DNA of 64,000 nucleotides from Coriobacteriaceae bacterium (GTDB lineage: Bacteria > Actinomycetota > Coriobacteriia > Coriobacteriales > Coriobacteriaceae): positions 1,054,001 to 1,118,000 of the forward strand of contig CP107217.1 of assembly GCA_025757745.1 (NCBI GenBank). Direction: 5' to 3'. This document shows, in pieces, positions 7,856 to 15,850 of the stretch. A program made the translations under genes and the position numbers. Under the pieces are notes generated by a model. That model did no database searches. It was not told the origin of the DNA and saw only the letters and a program-made list of their open reading frames with translations. Position 1 is the first letter of the stretch, and the number at the start of each line of letters is the position of its first letter.

Positions 7856-10552
7856 ATGGAAGAGATGCCCAAGAACTACGAACCGTCGACCAACGAGCCG
7901 GCGATCCTGCAGAAGTGGCTCGACGGCGGCTACTACAAGCGCCGCGAGGGCGTGGGCGACTGCACCGTCACCATTCCGCCTCCCAATGTGACCGGCAAGC
8001 TCCACATGGGTCACGCCACCGATGACTCCATCCAGGATGCCATCGTCCGTATGGCCCGCATGCGCGGCAAGTCCACGCGCTGGGTGCTGGGCACCGACCA
8101 CGCCGGTATCGCCACGCAGACCAAGGTCGACAAGAAGCTCAAGAGCGAGGGCATCAGCCGCCTGGAGATTGGCCGCGACAAGTTTGTCGACGCCTGCTGG
8201 GACTGGACCCACGAGTACGGCGGCATCATCGTCGAGCAGATCAAGCGCATGGGCTGCTCCGTCGACTTCGACAACGAGCGCTTCACCATGGACGAGGACT
8301 ATGTCCAGGCCGTGCGCAAGGTCTTCTGCGACTGGTACCACGACGGCCTGATCTATCGCGGCAAGCGCATCGTCAACTGGTGCCCCAACTGCACCACCGC
8401 CATCTCGGACGACGAGGCCGAGTACAAGGACGAGAAGGGCCGCCTGTGGCACCTGCGCTACCCGTTGACCGAGCCGGTCAACGGCCAGGACTACATCGTC
8501 GTCGCCACCACGCGCCCCGAGACCATGCTCGGCGACACGGGCGTTGCCGTTTCCCCGAAGGATCCCGAGAAGGCCGCCTTTGTGGGCAAGACCGTCAAGC
8601 TCCCCATCGTCGACCGTGAGATTCCCATCTTTGAGGATTGGCATGTCGACGCCAACTTTGGCTCCGGCTTCGTTAAGGTCACCCCGGCACACGACCCCAA
8701 CGACTACGCCATGGGTCAGGCCCATGACCTGCCGCAGATCAACATCTTCGACGAGCATGCGGTGGTCGTCGAGGGCTACGGTGAGTTTACCGGCATGAAC
8801 CGCGACGAGTGCCGCGAGGCCGTCGTCAAGTGGTTCGACGAGCACGGTCTGCTCGACCACGTCGAAGAGCTCGACCACTCCGTCATGCACTGCTACCGTT
8901 GCGATTCCGCCCTGGAGCCGTGGCTGTCCGAGCAGTGGTTTGTGGCCGTCGACAAGCTCAAGGGGCCGGCGCTCGACGCCGTTAACTCCGGCAAGGTCAC
9001 CTTCCACCCCGCGCGCTGGACGCAGACCTACACCACCTGGATGGAGAACCTCAAGGACTGGTGCATCAGCCGCCAGCTGTGGTGGGGCCACCGCATTCCC
9101 GTGTTCTACTGCGAGGACTGTGGCTGGGAGGACGCCCTGACCGAGGACACCGACGTGTGCCCCAAGTGCGGCGGCCATCACGTGCACCAGGACGAGAACG
9201 TGCTGGACACCTGGTTCAGCTCGCAGCTGTGGACCTTTGCCACGCAGGGCTGGCCGCAAAAGCCGGAGCTGCTCGAGGGCCATCACCCCACGACGGCGCT
9301 CGTCACCGCACGAGACATCATTGCGCTGTGGGTCGCCCGCATGGTCATGAGTTCGCTGTACTTCCTGGACGAGGTGCCGTTTAAGGACGTCGTCATCTAC
9401 CCGACGATTCTGGCCAAGGACGGCAGCCGCATGTCTAAGTCCAAGGGCAACGGCGTTGACCCCATGGACCTCATCGGTATGTACGGCGCCGACGCCATGC
9501 GCTTCAACCTGCTGACGCTGTGCACCAACAACCAGGACGTCAAGTTCGACGCAAACATCGACAAGAAGACCAAGAAGCTCATCGACAGCCCGCGTACCGA
9601 CCAAGCCAAGAGCTTTGTGACCAAGATCTGGAACGCCAGCCGCTTCCTGCTCATGAACATGGAGGGCTACACGCCCGGCGAGCCCGTTGTGGAGACGCCG
9701 GCCGACGCCTGGATGTTCAGCCGCCTGGCCAAGGCCGTGAAGATGGTTACCGAGGGCATCGAGAACTACACCTTTGGCGACATGGCCCGCGGCGTGCAGC
9801 AGTTCTTCTGGAACGAGGTCTGCGACTGGTACGTCGAGGTTACCAAGGCCCGCCTGAAGGGCGAGGGCCGTCTGCAGGCTCAGCGCAACCTGATTTTTGT
9901 GCTCGACACCTCCATTCGCCTGATGCACCCGCTTATGCCGTTTGTCACCGAGGAGATTTGGGACAACATGCCGGCGAGCGTGCTCGACCTGGACGCCGAG
10001 GGCAACGTGAACCGCGCCGAGGCGCTCATGATCGCCAAGTGGCCCGAGCCCGCCGACTACGCCAAGTACGTCGACGAGCCCGCCGAGCGCGCGTTTGAGC
10101 TGTGCCGTGCCGTCGTGTCTGCCGCCCGTGCCACCCGTTCGCGTTATCGCTTAAGCCCCAAGGCGGAGCTCGACGTTGTCGTGCGCGCCGGCGCCGAGGA
10201 TATCGAGAAGCTCGAGAGCCTGCGCTCCACGATTGAGCCGCTGGCGAACACCGCTTCGCTGGTTATGGGTACCGACGTTGAGAAGCCGGCTGCGAGCATT
10301 GCCGTGGTCGACAGCGGCGTCGAGGTCTTTGTGGTGCTCGAGGGCAAGGTTGACCTTTCGGCCGAGAAGGCGCGCTTGGAGAAAGAGATTGCCGCGGCCC
10401 AGAAGGAGCTTGCCGGCTGCGAGAAGACGCTCGCCAACGAGGGCTTTGTGGCCAAGGCCGCGCCCGCGGTGGTCCAGAAGAAGAGGGACCGTGCAGCTGA
10501 GCTCAGGGAGATCCTGGCGGCTTTGACTGCTCAGGTTGCTGACTTCTCGTAA
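7856..10552 (+). CDS. valS: Valyl-tRNA synthetase
   Basis: This class I synthetase charges tRNA-Val. The HIGH motif is in PPPNVTGKLHMGHA (residues 42-55 area) and the KMSKS loop in DGSRMSKSKGNGVD. The CP1 editing domain (TTRPETMLGDTGVAV) and a zinc-ribbon-like segment (CEDCGWED, CPKCGG) lie between them. The anticodon-binding domain follows, and the C-terminus is the coiled coil typical of ValRS (EKARLEKEIAAAQKELAG). Length 898 is normal. ATG 7856 has AGGGAGAG just upstream. The gene is preceded by the palindromic element at 7720-7835 and followed by a second copy of it. Confidence 0.95.
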   Translation: MEEMPKNYEPSTNEPAILQKWLDGGYYKRREGVGDCTVTIPPPNVTGKLHMGHATDDSIQDAIVRMARMRGKSTRWVLGTDHAGIATQTKVDKKLKSEGISRLEIGRDKFVDACWDWTHEYGGIIVEQIKRMGCSVDFDNERFTMDEDYVQAVRKVFCDWYHDGLIYRGKRIVNWCPNCTTAISDDEAEYKDEKGRLWHLRYPLTEPVNGQDYIVVATTRPETMLGDTGVAVSPKDPEKAAFVGKTVKLPIVDREIPIFEDWHVDANFGSGFVKVTPAHDPNDYAMGQAHDLPQINIFDEHAVVVEGYGEFTGMNRDECREAVVKWFDEHGLLDHVEELDHSVMHCYRCDSALEPWLSEQWFVAVDKLKGPALDAVNSGKVTFHPARWTQTYTTWMENLKDWCISRQLWWGHRIPVFYCEDCGWEDALTEDTDVCPKCGGHHVHQDENVLDTWFSSQLWTFATQGWPQKPELLEGHHPTTALVTARDIIALWVARMVMSSLYFLDEVPFKDVVIYPTILAKDGSRMSKSKGNGVDPMDLIGMYGADAMRFNLLTLCTNNQDVKFDANIDKKTKKLIDSPRTDQAKSFVTKIWNASRFLLMNMEGYTPGEPVVETPADAWMFSRLAKAVKMVTEGIENYTFGDMARGVQQFFWNEVCDWYVEVTKARLKGEGRLQAQRNLIFVLDTSIRLMHPLMPFVTEEIWDNMPASVLDLDAEGNVNRAEALMIAKWPEPADYAKYVDEPAERAFELCRAVVSAARATRSRYRLSPKAELDVVVRAGAEDIEKLESLRSTIEPLANTASLVMGTDVEKPAASIAVVDSGVEVFVVLEGKVDLSAEKARLEKEIAAAQKELAGCEKTLANEGFVAKAAPAVVQKKRDRAAELREILAALTAQVADFS

Positions 10553-10571
10553 GGTTTACTCGGGGGCGCGT

Positions 10572-10672
10572 CCCGATGCTTTGCTCTCCGCTGCGGACAG
10601 TCCTGCGCAAGACGGACAGCACATTAAGTGCTGTCCTTTGCGTGCGGAACTTGCGGCGAGCAAAGCATCGGG
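10572..10672 (-). repeat. Nested palindromic element, family 1, copy 2 (between valS and folC)
   Basis: Arms of 15 bp (CCCGATGCTTTGCTC at 10572-10586 and its exact complement at 10658-10672) enclose a core with a 9-bp hairpin GGACAGCAC-ATTAA-GTGCTGTCC (10614-10636). Pairing continues outwards with mismatches. Read on the minus strand the core closely matches that at 59730-59790 (TTCCGCACGCAAAG, CTTGCGCAGGACTGTCCGC). This copy is inverted relative to the flanking genes, which argues for a mobile or dispersed element rather than a gene-bound leader. Confidence 0.85.
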
Positions 10673-10832
10673 CCGCTCCTAGTTCGTTTACGTGGTTGTT
10701 TGCATCTGGCGTGTTAGGGCCACTGGGTTGTGGCCTTGATCTTGCTGCAATCGGGTAAAGGCTGATATTGTCAACGTGAGGGGCTCATTCATTTTGGTGG
10801 GCCTCTTTTTCTGTTATGGGGGACTTTGGGTT

Positions 10833-12176
10833 ATGGCTAAGCGTTCGGGGTCGTATGTCGTTCCTTTCTCGTTTGAGTTGCTTTCGTTTGGTGAGGCTGT
10901 GGGGCTTGCTGCCGATACGGGACGGATTTCTGGGGATGCTGGGCCTCTGCTTGAGACGGTTGTCGATATGCTCGATGAGCTGGGACGTCCGGACGAGTAT
11001 TTCGATTGCATTCAGGTTGCCGGCACCAATGGCAAGACTTCGACTACGCGTTTTTCGGCTGCCATCCTTCGTGGTGAGGGGCTAAAGACCGCGCTGTATA
11101 CATCGCCGCAGCTTGTGCGCTATCCCGAGCGCATGGAGGTCGATGGGCGCGTTGTGAGCGATGAGGCGTTTGCCCGTGGCGTTTCTGCCGCCGTCGAGGC
11201 GGGGCATCGCGTGAATGCTCGTCGTGTGGCGGCGGGGGAGCGCGCGTACACCATTACGCCGTTTGACCTGCTGACGGCTGCCGCACTGGTGGTGTTTGCC
11301 GAGGCCGCAGTAGATGTTGCTGTGCTCGAGGTTGGCATGGGCGGCCGTTGGGACGCGACGAGTGCGACCGATCCCGTCGCCGTTGCCATCACCGGCATCG
11401 GGCTCGACCACACGCGCATTTTGGGCGATACGCTCGAGGCCATTGCGGGGGAGAAGGCTGCGGTTATTAAGCCTGGGCGCCTGGTTGTTTTGGGCGAGGG
11501 TACGCATGAGGCGAGCGTTCAGCGTGTGATGGATGCGCGTTGTCGCGAGTGCGGCGTTGTGCCGCTCGTGGTGAGCCATGCCACGACTAAGGTGCCGGCG
11601 CATGTTGGCGACACGGTTGAGTTTAGCTGTACCACGCCGCGCGCGATCTATACGTCGAGCATGGTCAAGCCGGCCTACCAGCCGCAGAATGCCGCATGCG
11701 CGATTATGCTCTGCGAGGGTTATCTGGGTCGCGAGCTCGATCATGACAAGCTCGATGCGTCGCTTATGGGCTGCCCCACGCCGGGTCGCTTTGATGTGTT
11801 GGGAACTGATCCGCTCAAGCTGATCGACGCCTGCCACAACCCCCAGAGCTGCGAGAACTTTGTGAGCGCGCTGGACGAGATCGATCCGTGCGTGGGGAAC
11901 CGCCCCACGCTGCTGTGTGCCGCGCTGGCCGATAAGGACGTGGCGGGTATCGTTGACGTGCTGATTCCGGCCTTCCCGCGCGTGATTGTGACCCAGACCG
12001 ATTCCGACCGTGCACTGCCGGCGGAGGAGCTTGCTGCCCTTGTGGACGCTGACAAGCTTGCGGGCGTGTACCCCAGCGTGTCCGAGGCCCTCGCAGCCCT
12101 TGATGCCGCGGGCGAGCCCTTCGTAGCTGCCGGCACCATCACCCTAGCCGGCGAAGTAGCCGGCCTCTTGCGCTAA
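10833..12176 (+). CDS. folC: Folylpolyglutamate synthase / dihydrofolate synthase
   Basis: FolC adds glutamates to folates and, in bifunctional forms, joins dihydropteroate to glutamate. The Mur-ligase-type P-loop is IQVAGTNGKTSTTRF near residue 50, and the second domain carries LEVGMGGRWDATSATDP and GLDHTRILGDTLEAIAGEKAAVI, both diagnostic of FolC. The C-terminal ligase domain includes IDACHNPQS. The frame is open from 10776, but that stretch holds a small hairpin with a T-run. ATG 10833, preceded by GGGGGA, gives 447 residues, near the family's 420-450. Confidence 0.9.
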   Translation: MAKRSGSYVVPFSFELLSFGEAVGLAADTGRISGDAGPLLETVVDMLDELGRPDEYFDCIQVAGTNGKTSTTRFSAAILRGEGLKTALYTSPQLVRYPERMEVDGRVVSDEAFARGVSAAVEAGHRVNARRVAAGERAYTITPFDLLTAAALVVFAEAAVDVAVLEVGMGGRWDATSATDPVAVAITGIGLDHTRILGDTLEAIAGEKAAVIKPGRLVVLGEGTHEASVQRVMDARCRECGVVPLVVSHATTKVPAHVGDTVEFSCTTPRAIYTSSMVKPAYQPQNAACAIMLCEGYLGRELDHDKLDASLMGCPTPGRFDVLGTDPLKLIDACHNPQSCENFVSALDEIDPCVGNRPTLLCAALADKDVAGIVDVLIPAFPRVIVTQTDSDRALPAEELAALVDADKLAGVYPSVSEALAALDAAGEPFVAAGTITLAGEVAGLLR

Positions 12177-12190
12177 CCCATCCCCTCAGC

Positions 12191-12257
12191 AGTTGCGGTG
12201 AAATACGGACTGTTTTACAAGCCAGAAGCCTCAAACAGTCCGTATATCACCGCAACT
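12191..12257 (+). repeat. Inverted-repeat element, family 3, copy 1
   Basis: Arms of 25 bp (12191-12215 and 12233-12257) begin AGTTGCGGTGAAATACGG and differ from perfect pairing at one position, with a 17-nt loop. The outer motif AGTTGCGGTGAAATA recurs at 13954-14020 and 57318-57384. It lies directly downstream of folC. Confidence 0.8.
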
Positions 12258-12315
12258 CAAAAGCAGTCAATTTGGGACGGGGTTTTGGCTGCCCTGTGCC
12301 CCGAGTTGACTCGCT

Positions 12316-12477
12316 TGCCACGAAATGGGCCTATCTACTACGTTTAATCGACTGCCCTCGACCACTCCGAGACTTGCGAGATTAAAACCGCAGGTAGATG
12401 TCTTGCCGATTTTCAAAAAAGACCCGCATGGTCGACCCATGCGGGTTAAACGTAGTAAATAGGCCGTTTTTGTGGCG
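12316..12477 (+). repeat. Nested palindromic element, family 5, copy 1
   Basis: Long imperfect arms (12316-12347 and 12446-12477, with CTACTACGTTTAA against TTAAACGTAGTA) enclose a core with ATTAAAACCGCAGGTAGA and a 10-bp hairpin ACCCGCATGG-TCGAC-CCATGCGGGT (12422-12446). The core motif is shared with 13756-13907, whose arms are different. No credible coding region was seen here. Confidence 0.75.
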
Positions 12478-12487
12478 GCATTAATGT

Positions 12488-12520
12488 AATGCGGCAAAGG
12501 GACTGGCCCTTTGCCGCATT
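12488..12520 (-). terminator. Strong hairpin at the 3' end of the M24 peptidase gene
   Basis: A perfect 14-bp stem AATGCGGCAAAGGG / CCCTTTGCCGCATT with loop ACTGG lies 2 bases after the peptidase stop on the minus strand. No long T-run follows, so it may be a processing or weak termination hairpin rather than a classic terminator. Confidence 0.55.
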
Positions 12521-12522
12521 GC

Positions 12523-13611
12523 CTAGTCTAGGTGGACTGGGTCGTGGGGGTAGGCGTTGAGAATCTCGACGCCGGACTCGGTAACCAGGGCTAGGTCCTC
12601 GATGCGGACGCCGGTGCGGTCGGGGAGGTAGATGCCCGGCTCGATGGAGAACGTCATGCCCGGCTCTATGACCTGTTCGTTGACGAGCGAAACGTCGCCC
12701 GGCTCGTGGTCCTGCAGGCCGATCGAGTGTCCCAGGCGGTGCGAAAAGTACTTGCCGTAGCCAGCTTGCTCAATCACGTCGCGCGCGGCGCGGTCCAGGT
12801 CGCACATGCGCACGCCCGGTGCGATAAGCGCCTCGGCGGCCTCGTTGGCGCGGCGCACGATGTCGTAGATGCGCGCCGTCTCCTCGTCCGGCTCGCCCCA
12901 AAAGAATGTGCGCGTCATATCCGAGCAGTAGTTGCGGCGGCGTCCACCAATATCGAACAGCACCACGTCGCCGCGCTTGAGAACGGTGTCGTCGGGCTCG
13001 TGGTGCGGATCGCCGGCGTTGGCGCCAAAGCTTACGATCGGCGGAAAGCTAAAGCCCTCGCAGTCGTGCTTGCGATACAGGCCGAGCATCTGGTCGGCGA
13101 TCTCGCGCTCCGTCACGCCCTCGTGGACAAGCTTGATTGCGTCGGCCATCACGGCGTCGTTAGCGGCTGAGGACACGCGCATGAGCTCCTGCTCGGCTTC
13201 GTCCTTGTGGGTGCGCGCAGCGGTGACGGCAAAGTCGCCCAGGAAAAACTTGCTGGCGGCATGGCGTTCCATGAGCGGCATCAAAAAGCCGGAGCGCATG
13301 ACAGTGTCGATGCCGAGCGGTTTGGTCGGATCGACCTCGCGAGCGATGGCATCGGCCACGACGTCGGTATCGGTGTGGTAGGCCACGCGGGCATTGTCGT
13401 ACTCGGGCAGCTGATGCAGTGCGTTGACCAAGATCACGGGCTCGGCATCGCGTGCGAGCAGCACACCGCAAAAACGCTCGAACATATCGGCGTAAAAGCC
13501 GGTTAGGTAATAAATCGACCACGGGTCGTTCACGAGCAGCTGCGCGCCGGGGTGCTGAGCCTCGAGCGCATCGAGCACGCGCGCCACACGCTGGTCATCG
13601 ACATGTGCCAT
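12523..13611 (-). CDS. M24-family metallopeptidase (Xaa-Pro aminopeptidase / prolidase type)
   Basis: Cytoplasmic metallopeptidase predicted to cleave peptides next to proline. The N-terminal creatinase-like domain (residues 1-130) is followed by the pita-bread catalytic domain with all five metal ligands: Asp pair in LFDIGGRRRNYCSDMTRTFF, His in SHRLGHSIGLQD, Glu in FSIEPGIYLPD and Glu in VRIEDLALVT. The 362-residue length is typical of bacterial PepQ/YpdF proteins. It stands alone on the minus strand between repeat-rich intergenic regions. Prolidase and aminopeptidase P activities cannot be told apart from sequence alone. Confidence 0.88.
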   Translation of the reverse strand: MAHVDDQRVARVLDALEAQHPGAQLLVNDPWSIYYLTGFYADMFERFCGVLLARDAEPVILVNALHQLPEYDNARVAYHTDTDVVADAIAREVDPTKPLGIDTVMRSGFLMPLMERHAASKFFLGDFAVTAARTHKDEAEQELMRVSSAANDAVMADAIKLVHEGVTEREIADQMLGLYRKHDCEGFSFPPIVSFGANAGDPHHEPDDTVLKRGDVVLFDIGGRRRNYCSDMTRTFFWGEPDEETARIYDIVRRANEAAEALIAPGVRMCDLDRAARDVIEQAGYGKYFSHRLGHSIGLQDHEPGDVSLVNEQVIEPGMTFSIEPGIYLPDRTGVRIEDLALVTESGVEILNAYPHDPVHLD

Positions 13612-13660
13612 ACATCGTCCTTTCGCTAGGTTGCCACCATGGTATCCCCAATGCCAGGGT

Positions 13661-13744
13661 AGTCAATTTGGGACGGGGCTTTTTTAGCTGCGTCAAACAT
13701 GCGGGCTGATAGGTAAAAGTAGTCAATATGGTCCCGTCCCAAAT
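13661..13744. repeat. Dispersed GGGACGGGG element in inverted pair
   Basis: AGTCAATTTGGGACGGGGCT (13661-13680) followed by TTTTTAGCTGC is mirrored by GTCCCGTCCCAAAT (13731-13744) followed by GGGCTGC. Related single copies are at 12265-12290, 14056-14079 (minus sense) and 57400-57418. They are always intergenic and next to the family 3 or family 5 palindromes. Confidence 0.6.
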
Positions 13745-13755
13745 GGGCTGCTTTT

Positions 13756-13907
13756 AAAACTATGGCGGATTACGGGGCTGGACCTGTATTACTTGACAAT
13801 GGGAAAAATCGCAAAATTAAAACCGCAGGTAGAGGGCTTATCAAAAATCGAAAATTGCCGGTATGGATGGGGGTCTCCGAATCAGCCCCGTAATCCGGCA
13901 TAGTTTT
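13756..13907 (+). repeat. Nested palindromic element, family 5, copy 2
   Basis: Arms of 25 bp (13756-13780 and 13883-13907; left arm starts AAAACTATGGCGGATTACGG) pair with one mismatch. The core holds ATTAAAACCGCAGGTAGAGGGCTT, as in copy 1 at 12379-12405, while the arms share nothing with copy 1. Confidence 0.8.
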
Positions 13908-13953
13908 GAAATGCCACTAAAGTAGGCACAGGCTAAATACCGATTCCAATGAT

Positions 13954-14020
13954 AGTTGCGGTGGAATAGTTCCTGGATACCGGGGTTTTGGCGGAAATCA
14001 GGAACTATTTCACCGCAATT
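13954..14020 (+). repeat. Inverted-repeat element, family 3, copy 2
   Basis: The 22-bp arms (AGTTGCGGTGGAATAGTTCC at 13954 onward; partner at 13999-14020) have two mismatches that could be G-U pairs in RNA. The outer half is shared with 12191 and 57318, while the inner half (GTTCCTG/CAGGAAC) is specific to this copy and still pairs. Confidence 0.8.
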
Positions 14021-14078
14021 GAGGAGGGGCGGGGTGGATGGCGGGGTAGCTAAAAGAGCCCCGTCCCAAATGAGCTGC

Positions 14079-14477
14079 TTAGGCTGGGTCGATGTCCATG
14101 CTGGCGATGAGGTCGGTACCGGTGTCTAGGAAGTTGGGGAGGACTACATCGCCCATGCGGATGGGGGCTTTGACCACTAGGCCGCGGATGAGGTCCATCG
14201 CCTGGGCGTGGAGTTCAAGCGGGATGGCTTCGGCCGTGCGCACGGGCAGCAGCACTTCGTCGCCGCCGGATACCGCCACCGTGGTGGTGAGCATGCGCAT
14301 GGGGCAGGTGAGCTCCTGATGTGCAAACTTATCACCGCGCGGGCAGCTGTTGCCGGTTGCGGAGCGCACCTCTACCACGGCGCCGTCTGCGCTGCGCTCG
14401 ACCTCCACGGTCAGGAGGCACTCGGATGGGCAGGTGGTGCAGTTGAACTGCAGCGTCTCAGTCGCATTCGTGTTCAT
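14079..14477 (-). CDS. DUF1667 domain protein (cysteine-rich partner of GlpA/GlpB-like oxidoreductases)
   Basis: A 132-residue cysteine-rich protein with CTTCPSECLLTVE near the N-terminus and GNSCPRGDKFAHQEL in the middle, the pattern of DUF1667. In many Firmicutes and Actinobacteria this family is encoded directly after the two flavoproteins seen here, where it takes the place of the GlpC-like electron-transfer subunit; that role is inferred from context. It is the last gene of the operon, 4 bases after the GlpB-like gene, and the cysteines could hold an iron-sulphur cluster or zinc. Confidence 0.8.
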   Translation of the reverse strand: MNTNATETLQFNCTTCPSECLLTVEVERSADGAVVEVRSATGNSCPRGDKFAHQELTCPMRMLTTTVAVSGGDEVLLPVRTAEAIPLELHAQAMDLIRGLVVKAPIRMGDVVLPNFLDTGTDLIASMDIDPA

Positions 14478-14481
14478 GACG

Positions 14482-15849
14482 TTATACCTCCTCGACGGGA
14501 TCGACGGACAGGACTATCTCGTTGGCGCCCAGGTCAAGCGCTTGCTGAATTACCTTTGCCGGTAGTGGGAAGCTCTCCATTACGCTCGGTTTAAACGGGC
14601 GGACCTTGCCTGCAAACAGCTCCTCGTCGCCTGCCAGAATGCGCACGCGGGCGGCGTCGACGGGTCGGCGCACGCGGAAGTTAAGTTTAGTGAGCCCGAC
14701 GGTCGTAATGCGCCCCGGCAGCGCGTAGCCCGCAATTCCGGCGGGGGAGACCGTGAGCTCGCAGCCCGCGTCCGCAGCGCCCGCATCGGCCCCAGCACCA
14801 CAGCCCAGCGCGTACGCCGCCGCGGCTGCGCCGGCGCGTTCGGACTCGGTCGTCACGTTGTCGGCCAGGTCGTGCACGTGCAACACGTTGCCGCAGGCAA
14901 ATATGCCCGGCACGCCCGTCTGCAGACTCTGGTCCACCACGGCGCCGCGCGTACGTGGGTCCAGCTCCACGCCCGCGGCAACCGAAAGCTCGTTCTCGGG
15001 TATTAATCCCACCGAAAGCAGCAGTGTGTCGCACGGAACAACGCGTTCGGTCCCCGGAATGGGCGCCAGGTGCTCGTCGACCTGGCTCACTTCGACGGCC
15101 TCCACGCGGTCGCGCCCGATCACGCGCGTGACCGTGGTAGACAGATGCAGCGGAATGCCAAAGTCGTCCAGGCAGTTCTTCACATTGCGGCGCAGGCCGT
15201 TGGCGTACGGCATGAGCTCGTACACGCCCTCGACCGAAATCCCTTCGAGCGTGCAGCGACGCGCCATGATGAGCCCGATGTCGCCCGAGCCCAAAATGAC
15301 GGCACGCGAGCCGGGTTTGAGGTTTTCGATATTGATGTATCGCTGCGCCAAGCCGGCCGTAAACACGCCGGCGGGTCGGCTGCCGGGAATCTTGATCTCG
15401 CTGCGGGTGCGCTCGCGGCAACCCATGGCAAGGACGACCGCGCGTCCGGTGAGCTGCAACATGCCGGTGGGGCTCATGAGCGTGACGGTGTGGACCGCGG
15501 CATCTTCCGTGGACGCGCCCGAATCAATTCCAAGCACCATGCTGTCCAAGAACAGCGCAATGTTGGTCGCGCGAACCTGGTCGATAAAGCGCTGAGCATA
15601 CTCGGGGCCGGTGAGCTCCTGCTTAAAGTGCGAGAGGCCAAAACCGGGGTGGATGCACTGGCGCAGGATGCCGCCCAAGTGCTGCTCGCGCTCCACGATG
15701 GCCACGCACGCGCCGGCCTTATGCGCGGAAAGCGCGGCCGCCATGCCGGCAGGTCCGCCGCCGATAACGACCACGTCGAAGGCCTGCGTCGGCACGGCGT
15801 CCGCGGCGCCGTCGGTCGCGCTCGCTGCATTCACTTCAAAGCTTGCCAT
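14482..15849 (-). CDS. NAD(P)/FAD-dependent oxidoreductase, GlpB-like subunit
   Basis: A 455-residue flavoprotein with an N-terminal dinucleotide fold VVIGGGPAGMAAALSAHKAG (near residue 27) and a second one, AVILGSGDIGLIMARR (near residue 180), the two-dinucleotide-binding arrangement of pyridine-nucleotide-disulphide oxidoreductases. FACGNVLHVHD marks the second FAD contact. There is no redox-active CxxC in the usual position. It is encoded between the GlpA-like and DUF1667 genes, two bases downstream of the former, so the three proteins probably form one complex that oxidises glycerol-3-phosphate or a related 2-hydroxy compound. Confidence 0.85.
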   Translation of the reverse strand: MASFEVNAASATDGAADAVPTQAFDVVVIGGGPAGMAAALSAHKAGACVAIVEREQHLGGILRQCIHPGFGLSHFKQELTGPEYAQRFIDQVRATNIALFLDSMVLGIDSGASTEDAAVHTVTLMSPTGMLQLTGRAVVLAMGCRERTRSEIKIPGSRPAGVFTAGLAQRYINIENLKPGSRAVILGSGDIGLIMARRCTLEGISVEGVYELMPYANGLRRNVKNCLDDFGIPLHLSTTVTRVIGRDRVEAVEVSQVDEHLAPIPGTERVVPCDTLLLSVGLIPENELSVAAGVELDPRTRGAVVDQSLQTGVPGIFACGNVLHVHDLADNVTTESERAGAAAAAYALGCGAGADAGAADAGCELTVSPAGIAGYALPGRITTVGLTKLNFRVRRPVDAARVRILAGDEELFAGKVRPFKPSVMESFPLPAKVIQQALDLGANEIVLSVDPVEEV

Positions 15850-15850
15850 C

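Noticed and set aside
12267..12497. 76-codon open frame on the minus strand downstream of the peptidase
   Set aside because: It lies wholly within the family 5 palindrome and has no recognisable product.
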